From Chamaelirium japonicum (taxonomy: Eukaryota > Streptophyta > Magnoliopsida > Liliales > Melanthiaceae), in assembly GCA_947650365.1 (NCBI GenBank), contig CANTAL010000197.1, forward strand, positions 310,001-374,000: a stretch of 64,000 nt of DNA, in the 5' to 3' direction. Shown here piece by piece: positions 1-11,700 of this stretch. How positions within the stretch are numbered: position 1 is the first letter of the stretch; every line of letters begins with the position of its first letter. A program made the position numbers and the translations under genes. The notes under the pieces were generated by a model. That model did no database searches and was not told the DNA's origin. It saw only the letters and a program-made list of their open reading frames with translations.

Positions 1-2667
1 GATCGTGCTAATGAATTAGAATGGATCGTACGAATGAATTAGAAAAGATTGTGCGAATGAATTAGAACGAATCGTATGAATGAATTAAAATGGATACATT
101 CGTGCGAATGAGTTAGAATGGATCGTATGAATGAATTAGATTGGATCGTATGAATGAATTAGAATGGATCGTACATATGAATTAGAATGGATATATTCAT
201 GGGAATGAATTAGAATGGATCATACGAAGGAATTAGAATGGATCATACGGATGAAATAGAATGGATCGTATGATGGAATTAAAAAGGATCGTGCGAAGGA
301 ATTGGAATGGATCGTACGAAGGAATTATAATGGATCGTACGAATGAATTAGAATGGATCGTACAAATGAGTAAGAATGGATCATACGAATGAAATAGAAT
401 GGATCGTACAAATGAATTAGAACGGATCGTGCTAATTAATTATAATGGATCGTACGAATGAATTAGAATTGATCGTATGAATGAATTAGAATGGATCGTG
501 CGAATGAATTAGATTGGATCATGCGAATGAATTAGAATGGGTCGTACAAATGAATTAGAATGGATACATTTGTGCGAATGAATTAGAATGGATCGTATGA
601 ATGAATTAGAATGGATCGTATGAATGAATTCGAATGGATCGTACGAAGGAATTAGAATGGATTGTACGAATGAATTAGAATGGATCGTATGAATGAATTA
701 GAATGGATCGTGCGAATGAATTAGAATGGATCGTACAAATGAATTAGAATGGATACATTCGTGCGAATGAATTAGAATGGATCGTACGAATGTGTAAGAA
801 TGGATCGTACGAATAAAATAGAATGGGTCGTACGAATGAATTAGAATGGATCCTGCGAATGAATTAGATTGGATTGTGCGAATGAATTAGAATGATCGTA
901 CGAATGAATTAGAATGGATACATTCGTGCGAATGAATTAGAATAGATTGTACAAATGAATTAGAATGGATACATTCGTGCAAATAAATTAGAATGGATCG
1001 TGCGAATGAATTAGAATGGATCGTGCGAATGAATTAGAATTGTTCGTTTAAATGAATTAGATTGGATCGTATGAATGAATTAGAATGGATCATGATAATG
1101 AATTAGAATGGATCGTACGAATGATTTAGAATAGATTGTGCGAATGAGTTAGAATGGATCGTACGAATGAATTAGAATGGATCGTGCGAATGAATTAGAA
1201 TGGATCGTACGAATGAATTAGAATGGATACATTCGTGCGAATGAATTAGAATGGATAGTACGAATGAATTAGAAGGGATACATTCGTGCGAAAGAATTAG
1301 AATGGATTGTGCGAATGAATTAGAGTGGATCATGCGATGAATTAGAATGGATCGTACGAATGAATTAGAATGGATCGTATGAATGAATTCGAATGGATCG
1401 TACGAATGAATTAGAATGGATCATGCTAATGAATTAGAATGGATCGTATGAATGAATTAGAATGGATCGTACGAATGAATTAGAATGGATCGTATGAATG
1501 AATTAGAATGGATCGTGCTAATGAATTAGAATGGATCATACGAATGAATTAGAATAGGTTGTGCGAATAAATTAGAATGGATCGTATGAATAAATTAGAA
1601 TGGATCGTATGAATAAATTAGATTGCATCGTATGAATAAATTAGAATGGATCGTACGTATGAATTAGAATGGATACATTCGTGCAAAAGAATTAGAATGG
1701 ATTGCATGAATGAATTAGAATGGATCGTGCGAATGAATTAGAATGGATTAGAATGGATCGTGCGAATGAATTAGAATGGATAATATGAATGATTTAGAAT
1801 GGATACATTCGTGCGAATGAATTAGAATGGATCGTACGAATGAGTAAGAATGCATCGTACGAATGAAATAGAATGGTTCGTACGAATGAATTAGAATGGA
1901 TCATGCTAATGAATTAGAATGGATCGTACGAATGAATTAGAATAGATTGTGCGAATGAGTTATAATGGATCGTATGAATGAATTAGAATGGATACATTCG
2001 TGTGAATGAATTAGAATGGATCGTATGAATGAATTAGAATGGATCGTATGTATGAATTAGAATGGATACATTCATAGGAATGAATTAGAATTAATCATAC
2101 GAAGGAATTAGAATGGATCATACGAATGAAATAGAATGGATCGTATGAAGGAATTAGAATGGATCGTACGAATGAAATAGAATGGATCATACGAATGATT
2201 TAGAATGGATCGAGCGAATGAATTAGATTGGATCATGCGAATGAAATAGAATGGATCGTACGAATGAAATAGAATGGATCGTACGAATGAATTAGAATGG
2301 ATCGTACGAATGAATTAGAATGGATCGTATGAATGAATTAGAATGGATTGTATGAATGAATTAGAATGGATACATTCGTGCGAATGAATTAGAATGGATC
2401 GTATGAATTGAATTAGATTGGGTCATATGAATGACTTAGAAAGGATCGTACATATGAATTAGAATGGATACCTTCATGGGAATGAATTAGAATGGATCGT
2501 ACGAAGGAATTAGAATGGATCAAACGAATGAAATAGAATGGATCGTACGAAGGAATTAGAATGGATCGTACGTTATGAATGAATTAGAATGGATCGTACG
2601 TATGAATTAGAATGGATACATTCTTGGGAATGAATTAGAATGGATCGTACGAAGGAATTAGAATGGA
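1..2667 (+). repeat. 23/28-bp satellite array, plus-oriented segment F1
   Basis: This segment is tandem 23-bp units (GAATGAATTAGAATG then GATCGTAC) with interspersed 28-bp units in which the second part reads GATACATTCGTGC. Units differ mainly in the 8-bp part (GTAC, GTGC, GTAT, CATAC, TGTGC forms). Recurrent variants seen throughout the window are already present here: GAGTAAG, GAAATAG, GTGCTAATG and GAATAGATTGTGCG. A few units are irregular in length, for example near 885-900 and 1740-1750, which breaks strict periodicity. No gene or insertion is visible. The segment ends at the centre of a 26-bp perfect palindrome, where orientation flips. Confidence 0.97.
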
Positions 2668-2680
2668 TCCATTCTAATTC
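2655..2680. repeat. 26-bp perfect palindrome at inversion junction 1
   Basis: The half-site GAATTAGAATGGA is followed at once by its exact reverse complement, with the centre between 2667 and 2668. Left of the centre the satellite runs plus, right of it minus. The two arms overlap on the monomer's own GATC tetranucleotide, which is itself palindromic. The same palindrome recurs at 4146-4171, followed by the same extra 10-bp ATTCTAATTC, so one junction is a duplicate of the other. Confidence 0.97.
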
Positions 2681-3548
2681 ATTCTAATTCATTCGTACGA
2701 TCCATTCTTATTCATTCATACAATCCATTCTAATTCTTTCGCACGAATGTATACATTCTAATTCATTCGTACGATCCACCCTAATTCCTTCGTATGATCC
2801 ATTCTAATTCATTCGCATGAATGTATCCATTCTAATTCATTCGTATGATCCATTTGAATTCATTCATACGGTCTATTCTAATTCATTCATATGATCCATT
2901 CTAATTCATTCGCACGAATGTATCCATTCTAATTTATTCGTACGATCCATTCTAATTCGTTCGCACAATCTATTCTAATTCATTCATACGATCCATTCTA
3001 ATTCATTCGCACGATCCATTCTAATTCATTTGTACGATCCATTCTAATTCATTCATACAATCCATTCTAATTCTTTTGCACGAATGTATCCATTCTAATT
3101 CATTCGTACGATCCATTCTAATTCCTTCGTACGATCCATTCTAATTCCTTCGTACGATCCATTCTAATTCATTCGTACGATCCAATATAATTCATTCATA
3201 TGATTCATTCTAATTCTTTTGCACGAATGTATCCATTCTAATTCATTCGTACGATCCATTCTAATTCCTTCGTACGATCCATTCTAATTTATTCCCATTA
3301 ATGCATCTATTATAATTCATACGTACGATCCATTCTAATTCATTCGTACGATCCAATATAATTCATTCATATGATTCATTCTAATTCTTCTGCACGAATG
3401 TATCCATTCTAATTTATTCGTACGATCCATTCTAATTCCTTCGTACGATCCATTCTAATTCCTTCATACGATCCATTCATACGATCCATTCTAATTCCTT
3501 CGTACGATCCATTCGAATTCATTCATACGATCCATTCTAATTCATTCA
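2668..3548 (-). repeat. Satellite array, minus-oriented segment R1
   Basis: The same 23/28-bp satellite is read here as its reverse complement (ATTCTAATTCATTC followed by GTACGATCC). The 28-bp form appears as CATTCGCACGAATGTATCC. The order of variants along R1 matches the order at the start of R2 (from 4159), including the ACCCTAATTCC variant near 2778 and 4270 and the Y-TTCATATGATCC forms. R1 ends at 3548/3549, where CTAATTCATTCA is joined to plus-oriented ATGGATCATATG. No gene is seen. Confidence 0.96.
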
Positions 3549-4158
3549 ATGGATCATATGAATGAATTAGATTGGATCGTATGAATGAATTAGAATGGAT
3601 CGTACGTATGAATTAGAATGGATACATTCATGGGAATGAATTAGAATGGATCGTACGAAGGAATTAGAAGGAATCATACGAATGAAATAGAATGGATCGT
3701 ACGAAGGAATTAGAATGGATCGTACGAAGGAATTAGAATGGATCGTACGAATGAATTAGAATGGATACATTCGTGCAAAAGAATTAGAATGGATTGTACG
3801 AATGAATTAGAATGGATCGTATGAATGAATTAGAATGGATCGTATGAATGAATTAGAATGGATACATTCGTGCAAATGAATTAGAATAGATCGTATGAAT
3901 GAATTAGATTGGATCGTATGAATGAATTAGAATGGATCGTACGTATGAATTAGAATGGATACATTCATGGGAATGAATTAGAATGGATCGTACGAAGGAA
4001 TTAGAATGGATCATACGAATGAAATAGAATGGATCGTATGAAGGAATTAGAATGGATCGTACGTTATGAATGAATTAGAATGGATCATACGTATGAATTG
4101 GAATGGATACATTCATGGGAATGAATTAGAATGGATCGTACGAAGGAATTAGAATGGA
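3549..4158 (+). repeat. Satellite array, plus-oriented segment F2
   Basis: About 26 plus-oriented units lie between two minus-oriented segments. The run GTACGTATG, CATTCATGGGAATG, GAAGG, GAAATAG and the rare GTACGTTATGAATG unit (near 4060) parallels the end of F1 (rare unit near 2570), offset by about 1.49 kb. F2 is therefore a second copy of late F1 and not an independent island. It ends at the centre of the second 26-bp palindrome. Confidence 0.95.
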
Positions 4159-4171
4159 TCCATTCTAATTC
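4146..4171. repeat. 26-bp perfect palindrome at inversion junction 3
   Basis: This is identical to the palindrome at 2655-2680, with its centre between 4158 and 4159 on GGATCC. Orientation changes from plus to minus here. Both copies are followed by the same additional 10-bp ATTCTAATTC before regular minus units resume, which is the main sign of common descent. Confidence 0.97.
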
Positions 4172-5736
4172 ATTCTAATTCATTCGTACGATCCATTTTA
4201 ATTTATTCATACAATCCATTCTAATTCTCTCGCACGAATGTATCCATTCTAATTCATTCGTACGATCCACCCTAATTCCTTCGTATGATTCATTCTAATT
4301 CATTCGCACGAATGTATCCATTCTAATTCATTCGTACGATCCATTCGAATTCATTCATACGATCCATTCTAATTCATTCATATGATCCATTCTAATTCAT
4401 TCACACGAATGTATCCATTCTAATTCATTCGTACGATCCATTCTAATTCATTCGCACAATCTATTCTAATTCATTCGTACGATCCATTCTAATTCATTCG
4501 CACGATCTATTCTAATTCATTTGTACGATCCATTCTAATTCATTCATACAATCCATTCTAATTCTTTTGCATGAATGTATCCATTCTAATTCATTCGTAC
4601 GATCCATTCTAATTCCTTCGTACGATCCATTCTATTTCCTTAGTACGATCCATTCTAATTTATTCGTACGATCCAATCTAATTCATTCATACGATCCATT
4701 CTAATTCTTTTGCATGAATGTATCCATTCTAATTCATTCGTACGATTCATTCTAATTCATTCGTACGATCCATTCTAATTCCTTCGTACGATCTATTCTA
4801 ATTCATTCCTAAGAATGTATCCATTCTAATTCATACGTACGATCCATTCTAATTCATTCATACGATTCAATCTAATTCATTCGCACGAATGTATTCAAGC
4901 TAATTCATTCTAATTCCTTCGTACGATCCATTCATATGATCCATTCTAATTCCTTCGTACGATCCATTCGAATTCATTCATACGATACATTCTAATTCAT
5001 TCATACTATCCATTCTAATTCATTCGCATGAATGTATCCATTCTAATTCATTCGTACGATCCATTCTAATTCATTCGCACGATCCAATCTAATTCATTCG
5101 CACGATCCATTCTAATTCATCATTCGTACAATCTATTCTAATTCATTTGTACGATCCATTCTAATTCATATGAATGGATCGTATGAAGGAACGATCCATT
5201 CTAATTCATTAGCACGATCCATTCTAATTCATTCGTACGATCCATTCTATTTAATTCGTACGATCCATTCTTACTCATTCGTACGATCCATTCTAATTCA
5301 TTCGCACGAATGTATCCATTCTAATTCATTCATAAGATCAATTCTAATTCATCCGCACAATCCATTCTAATTCATTCATACGATCCATTCTAATTCATTC
5401 GTACTATCCATTCTAATTCATTCGCACGATCCATTCTAATTCATTCATACGATCCATTCTAATTCATTCATACAATCTATTCTAATTCTTTCGCACGAAT
5501 GGATCCATTCTAATTCATTCGTATGATCTATTCTAATTCCTTCGTACGATCCATTCGAATTCATTCATACGATCCATTCTAATTCATTCATATGATCCAT
5601 TCTAATTCATTCGCACGATCTATTCTAATTCATTTGCATGATCCATTCTAATTCATTCGTACGATCTATTCTAATTCATTCGCACAATCTATTCTAATTC
5701 ATTCGTACGATCCATTCTAATTCATTCTAATTCTAA
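4159..5736 (-). repeat. Satellite array, minus-oriented segment R2
   Basis: This is a minus-oriented satellite. Its first ~0.87 kb repeats R1, and the rest extends beyond the R1 breakpoint. A micro-island of plus orientation occurs near 5170-5190. The segment includes open frames on the plus strand (for example 5170-5370), because the minus-oriented repeat is open in some frames. These are a by-product of the repeat and not genes. It ends at the 14-bp palindrome 5730-5743. Confidence 0.95.
5164..5190 (+). repeat. Plus-oriented micro-island in R2
   Basis: The 12-bp palindrome ATTCATATGAAT (5164-5175) turns the array into plus orientation for about one unit (GAATGGATCGTATGAAGGA). From 5191 the minus orientation resumes with ACGATCCATTC. 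Two inversion junctions thus lie within about 27 bp, so this is a single-unit inversion or a double template switch. Confidence 0.85.
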
Positions 5737-5743
5737 TTAGAAT
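5730..5743. repeat. 14-bp perfect palindrome at inversion junction 4
   Basis: ATTCTAATTAGAAT is a perfect palindrome centred between 5736 and 5737. The minus unit end (ATTCTAATT) and the plus unit (AATTAGAAT) overlap on the monomer's palindromic AATT. From here the satellite stays in plus orientation for 54 kb. Confidence 0.95.
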
Positions 5744-6418
5744 GGATCATACGAATGAATTAGAATAGATTGTGTGAATGAATTAGAATAGATACATTCG
5801 TGCGAATGAATTAGAATGGATCGTATGAATGAATTAGATTGGATCGTATGAATAAATTAGAATGGATCGTGCGAATGAATTATAATGGATCGTACGAATA
5901 AATTAGAATGGATACATTCGTGCGAATGAATTAGAATGGATCGTACGAATGAGTAAGAATGGATTGTATGAATCAAATAGAATGGATCGTGCGAATGAAT
6001 TAGAATGGATACATTCGTGCGAATGAATTAGAATGGATCGTACAAATGAATTAGAATGGATCGTATGAATGAATTTGAATGGATCGTGTGAATGAATTAG
6101 AATGGATCGTACGAATGAATTAGAATGGATAGAATGGATCGTATGAATGAATTACATTGGTTCGTGCGAATGAATTATAATGGATCGTACAAATGAATTA
6201 GAATGGATCGTATGAATGAATTAGAATGGATCGTGCGAATGAATTAGAATGGATTGTACGAATGAATTAGAATGGATACATTAGTGCGAATGAATTAGAA
6301 TGGATCGTACGAATTAGTAAGAATGGATCGTACGATTGAAATAGAATGGATCGTATGAATGAATTAGAATGGATCGTGCTAATGAATTAGAATGGATAAT
6401 ACGAATGAATTTGAATAG
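5737..6418 (+). repeat. Satellite array, plus-oriented segment F3a
   Basis: This is plus-oriented 23/28-bp satellite between inversion junction 4 and the CACTA-like insertion. It carries the usual GAGTAAG, GAAATAG and GTGCTAATG variants and 28-bp units at about 5792, 5907 and 6006. One irregular stretch near 6126-6140 (GAATGGATAGAATGG) has lost part of a unit. No gene is seen. Confidence 0.96.
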
Positions 6419-6578
6419 CACAACACCAAAATCAGGATTTAGTAACACAGCCAACTGTTATAAATATATTTAGTAACATAAAAAAACCGTTACGAATATA
6501 GCGTTATAGATATTTGTAACACTTTTTGTAACAACCGTTACTAATTGACCAGTACAAATTGTCTGTTTTGGTGTAGTG
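6419..6578. mobile_element. CACTA-like miniature (non-autonomous) DNA transposon
   Basis: A 160-bp AT-rich sequence unrelated to the satellite interrupts the array. Its left end reads CACAACACCAAAATCAG (6419-6435). The reverse complement of its right end reads CACTACACCAAAACAG, so the terminal inverted repeats match over about 16 bp with one substitution and one indel. The right terminus begins with CACTA, the hallmark of the CACTA/EnSpm superfamily; the left has CACAA. Internally, GTAAC or its complement GTTAC occurs six times (6442, 6473, 6489, 6516, 6528, 6537) and AACCGTTAC occurs twice (6485, 6533), resembling subterminal transposase-binding repeats. It cannot encode a transposase, so it would be mobilised in trans. 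A 3-bp target duplication is expected, but the flanks (TAG left, CGA right) do not match. The family assignment rests on the termini alone. Confidence 0.78.
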
Positions 6579-8733
6579 CGATTGTGCGAATGAATTAGAA
6601 TGGATCGTACGAATGAATTGGAATTGATACATTCGTGTGAATGAATTAGAATGGATCCTATGAATGAATTAGAATAGATCGCATGAATGAATTAGAATGG
6701 ATCGTGCAAATGAATTTGAATGGATCGTACGAATGAATTAGAATGGATCGTATGAATGAATTAGAATGGATCATGCGAATGAATTACAATGGGTCGAACG
6801 AATGAATTAGAAAGGATACATTCGTGCGAATGAATTAGAATGGATCGTACGAATGAGTAAGAATGGATCGTACGAATGAAATAGAATGGATCGTACGAAA
6901 GAATTAGAATGGATCGTGCTAATGAATTAGAATAGATCGTACGAATGAATTAGAATAGATTGTGCGAATGAATTAGAATGGATCGTACGAATGAATTAGA
7001 ATGGATACATTCGTGCGAATGAATTAGAATGGATCTTATGAATGAATTAGATTGGATCGTATGAATGAATTAGAATGGATCGTATGTATGAATTAGAATG
7101 GATACTTTCATGGCAATGAATTAGAATGGATCGTACGAAGGAACTAGAATGGTTCATAGGAATGAAATAGAATGGATCGTACGAAGGAATTAGAATGGAT
7201 CATACGAAGAATTATAATGGATCATACGAATGAATTAGAATGGATCGTACGAATAAATTAGAATGGATATATTTGTGCAAAAGAATTAGAATGGATTGTA
7301 TGAATGAATTAGAATGGATCGTGCAAATGAATTAGAATGGATCGTGCGAATGAATTAGAGTGGATCGTACGAATGAATTAGAATAGATTGTGCGAATGAA
7401 TTATAATGGATCGTACGAACGAATTAGAATGGATACATTTGTGCGAATGAATTAGAATGGATCGTATGAATGAATTAGAATGGATCGTATGAATGAATTC
7501 GAATGGATCGTACGAATGAATTAGAATGGATACATTCGTTCGAATGAATTAGAATGGATCGTACGAATGAATTAGAATGGATACATTCGTTCCAATGAAT
7601 TAGAATGGATCATACGAAGGAATTAGGGTAGATCGTACGAATGAATTAGAATGGATACATTCGTGCGAAAGAATTAGAATGGATTGTATGAATGAATTAG
7701 AATGGATCATATGAATGAATTAGAATGGATCGTGCAAATGAATTAGAATGGATCGTACGAATGAATTAGAATGGATCGTATGAATGAATTAGAATAGATC
7801 GTGCAAATGAATTATAATGGATCATACGAATGAATTAGAATGGATACATTCGTGCGAATGAATTAGAATGGATCGTACGAATGAGTAAGAATGGATCGTA
7901 CGAATGAAATAGAATGGATCGTACGAATGAATTAGAATGGATCGTGCTAACGAATAAGAAATGGATCGTACGAATGAATTAGAATAGATTGTGCGAATGA
8001 ATTAGAATGGATCGTACGAATGAATTAGAATGGATCGTATGAATGAATTAGAATGGATCGTGCGAATGAATTAGAATGGATCGTGCGAATGAATTAGAAT
8101 GGATACATTCGTGCGAATGAATTAGAATGGATCGTACGAATGAGTAAGAATGGATCGTACGAATGAAATAGAATGGGTTGTACGAATGAATTAGAATGGA
8201 TCGTGCTAATGAATTAGAATGGATCGTACGAATGAATTTGAATAGATTGTGCGAATGAATTAGAATGGATCGTACGAATGAATTAGAATGGATACATTCG
8301 TGCGAATAAATTAGAATGGATCGTATGAATGAATTAGATTAGATCGTATGAATAAATTAGAATGGATCGTACATATGAATTAGAATGGATACATTCATGG
8401 GAATGAATTAGAATAGATCGTACGAAGGAATTAGAATGGATCGTACGAAGGAATTAGAATGGATCGTATGAATAAATTTGAATGGATACATTCGTGCAAA
8501 AGAATTAGAATGAATTGTATGAATGAATTAGAATGGATTGTACAAATTAATTAGAATGGATCGTGCGAATGAATTAGAATGGATCGTACGAATGAATTAG
8601 AATAGATTGTGCGAATGAATTAGAATGGATCATACGAATGAATAAGAATGGATACATTTGTGCGAATGAATTAGAATGGATTGTATGAATGAATTAGAAT
8701 GGATCGTATGAATGAATTCGAATGGATCGTACG

Positions 8734-8741
8734 ACTTCATT
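8734..8741. other. 8-bp micro-inversion inside one satellite unit
   Basis: One unit reads GTACG-ACTTCATT-AGAAT. Inverting only the 8 bases 8734-8741 restores AATGAAGT, giving GTACGAATGAAGTAGAAT, a variant that occurs normally elsewhere (near 14316, 17351 and 21205). The exact match to an existing variant supports a micro-inversion over a run of independent substitutions. Confidence 0.6.
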
Positions 8742-11700
8742 AGAATAAATACATTCGTGCGAATGAATTAAAATGGATCATACAAAAGAATTAGGGTGGA
8801 TCGTACGAATGAATTAGAATGGATACATTCGTGCGAAAGAATTAGAATGGATTGTATGAATGAATTAGAATGGATCGTATGAATGAATTAGAATGGATCG
8901 TGCGAATGAATTAGAATGGATCGTACGAATGAATTAGAATGGATCGTATGAATGAATTAGAATGGATCGTGCGAATGAATTAGAATGGATCGTACGAATG
9001 AATTAGAATGGATAAATTCGTGCGAATGAATTAGAATGAATCGTACGAATAAGTAAGAATGGATCGTACGGATGAAATAGAATGGATCGTACGAATGAAT
9101 TAGAACGGATCGTGCTAATGAATTAGAATGGATCGTACGAATGAATTAGAATAGATTGTGCGAATGAATTAGAATGGATCGTACGAACGAATTAGAATGG
9201 ATACATTCGTGCGAATAAATTAGAATGGATCGTATGAATGAATTAGATTGGATCGTATGAATGATGTAGAATGGATCGTACGTATGAATTAGAATGGATA
9301 CATTCATGGGAATGAATTAGAATGGATCGTACGAAGGAATTAGAATGGATCATACGAATAAAATAGAATGGATCGTACGAAGGAATTAGAATGGATCGTA
9401 TGAAGGAATTAGAATGGATCGTACGAAGAAATTAGAATAGATCGTACGAATGAATTAGAATGGATACATTCGTGCAAAAGAATTAGAATGGATTGTATGA
9501 ATGAATTAGAATGGATCGTGCAAATGAATTAGAATGGATCGTGCAAATGAATTAGAATGGATCGTTCGAATGAATTAGAATAGATTGTGCGAATGAATTA
9601 GAATGGATCATACGAATGAATTAGAATGGATACATTCGTGCGAATGTATTAGAATAGATCGTATGAATGAATTAGATTGGATCGTATGAATGAATTAGAA
9701 TGGATCGTACGTATAAATTAGAATGGATACATTCATGGGAATGAATTAGAATGGATCGTACGAAGAAATTAGAATTGATCGTACGAAAGAAGTAGAATGG
9801 ATTGTACGAAGGAATTAGAATGGATCGTACGAAAGAATTAGAATGGATACATTCGTGCAAAAGAATTAGAATGGATTGTATGAATGAGTTAGAATGGATC
9901 GTACAAATGAATTAGAATGGATCGTGCGAATGAATTAGAATGGATCATACGAATGAATTAGAATCGATTGTGCGAAAAAATTAGAATGGATCGTACGAAT
10001 GAATTAGAATGGATACATTCGTGCGAATGAATTAGAATGGATCATATGAATGAATTAGAATAGATCGTATGAATTTATTCGAATGGATCGTACGAATGAA
10101 TTAGAATGTATACATTCATGCGAATGAATTAGAATGGATCATATGAAGGAATTAGGGTGGATCGTACGAATGAATTAGAATGGATACATTCGTGTGAAAG
10201 AATTAGAATGGATTGTATGAATGAATTAGAATGGATCGTATGAATAAATTAGAATGGATCGTGCGAATGAATTAGAATGGATCATACGAATGAATTAGAA
10301 TGGATCGTACGAATGAATTAGAATGGATCGTGCGAATGAATTAGAATGGAACGTACGAATGAATTAGAATGGATACATTCGTGCGAATTAATTAGAATGG
10401 ATCGTACGAATGAGTAAGAATGGATCATACGAATGAAATAGAATGGATCGTACGAATGAATTAGAATGGATCGTGCTAATGAACTAGAATGGATCGTACG
10501 AATAAATTAGAATAGATTGTGCGAATGAATTAGAATGGATCGTACGAATGAATTAGAATGGATCGTATGAATAAATTAGATAGGATCGTGCGAATGAATT
10601 AGAATGGATCATACGAATGAATTAGAATAGATACATTCGTGTGAATGAATTAGAATGGATCGTACGAATAAGTAAGAATGGATCGTACGATTGAAATAGA
10701 ATGGATCGTACGAATGAATTTGAATGGATCGTGCTAATGAATTAGAATGGATCGTACGAATGAATTAGAACAGATTGTGCGAATGAATTAGAATGGATCG
10801 TACGAATGAATTAGAACGGATACATTCGTGTGAATGAATTAGAATGGATCGTATGAATGAATTTGAATGGATCGTATGAATGAATTAGAAAGGATCGTGC
10901 GAATGAATTAGAATGGATCGTACGAATGAATTAGAATGGATCGTATGAATGAATTAGAATTGATCGTGCGAATGAATTAGAATAGATTGTGCGAATGAAT
11001 TAGAATGGAACGTAGGAATAAGTTAGAATGGATACATTCGTGCGAATGAATTAGAATGGATCTTATGAATGAATTAGATTGGATCGTATGAATGAATTAG
11101 AATGGATCGTACGTATGAATTAGAATTGATACATTCATGGGAATGAATTAGAATGGATCGTAGGAAGGAATTAGAACGATCATACGAATGAAATAGAATG
11201 GATCGTACGAAGGAATTAGAATGGATCGTACGATGGAATTATAATGGATCATACGAAGGAATTAGTATGGATCGTTCGAATGAATTAGAATGGATACATT
11301 TGTGCAAAAGAATTAGAATGAATTGTATGAATGAATTAGAATGGATCGTGCAAATGAATTAGAATGGATCGTGCGAATGAATTAGAATTGATCGTACGAA
11401 TGAATTAGAATAGATTGTGCGAATGAATTAGAATGGATCGTACGAATGAATTAGAATGGATACATTCGTGCGAATGAATTTGAATGGATCATAAGAATGA
11501 ATTAGAATGGATCGTATGAATGAATTCGAATGGATCGTACGAAATTTAGAATGGATACATTCGTTCGAATGAATTAGAATGGATCATACGAAGGAATTAG
11601 GGTGGTTCGTACGAATGAATTAGAATGGAAACATTCGTGCGAAAGAATTAGAATGAATTGTATGAATGAATTAGAATGGATCATATGAATGAATTAGAAT

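Larger units (their letters stand above)
2050..5030. repeat. ~1.49-kb tandem duplication containing an inversion junction
   Basis: Two successive copies, about 2.05-3.55 kb and 3.55-5.03 kb, show the same sequence of events. Plus units include the rare GTACGTTATG unit; then come the 26-bp palindrome, the extra ATTCTAATTC, and a minus-oriented tract with matching variants. The palindrome starts are 1,491 bp apart (2655 and 4146). The inversion must predate the duplication, because both copies carry the identical junction. The outer limits are approximate, since they fade into generic satellite. Confidence 0.8.

Noticed and set aside
2668-3548. CENP-B box in the minus-oriented unit
   Set aside because: TTCG-TACG-A-TC-C matches the first half of the box (TTCGNNNNANNC), but the following bases are ATT, where GGG is required. 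A partial match to a short degenerate motif in a repeated unit is weak evidence.
2655-5743. Inversions as pure assembly artefacts
   Set aside because: Not fully excluded, but a shared junction with matching rare flanking units occurs twice at 1,491 bp, and the junctions fall at monomer palindromes with diverged arms. This fits biological events better than mis-joins; read-level support would settle it.
6419-6578. Structured ncRNA or riboswitch
   Set aside because: The inverted repeats are terminal and transposon-like, and the internal symmetry is explained by GTAAC/GTTAC motifs; nothing indicates transcription.
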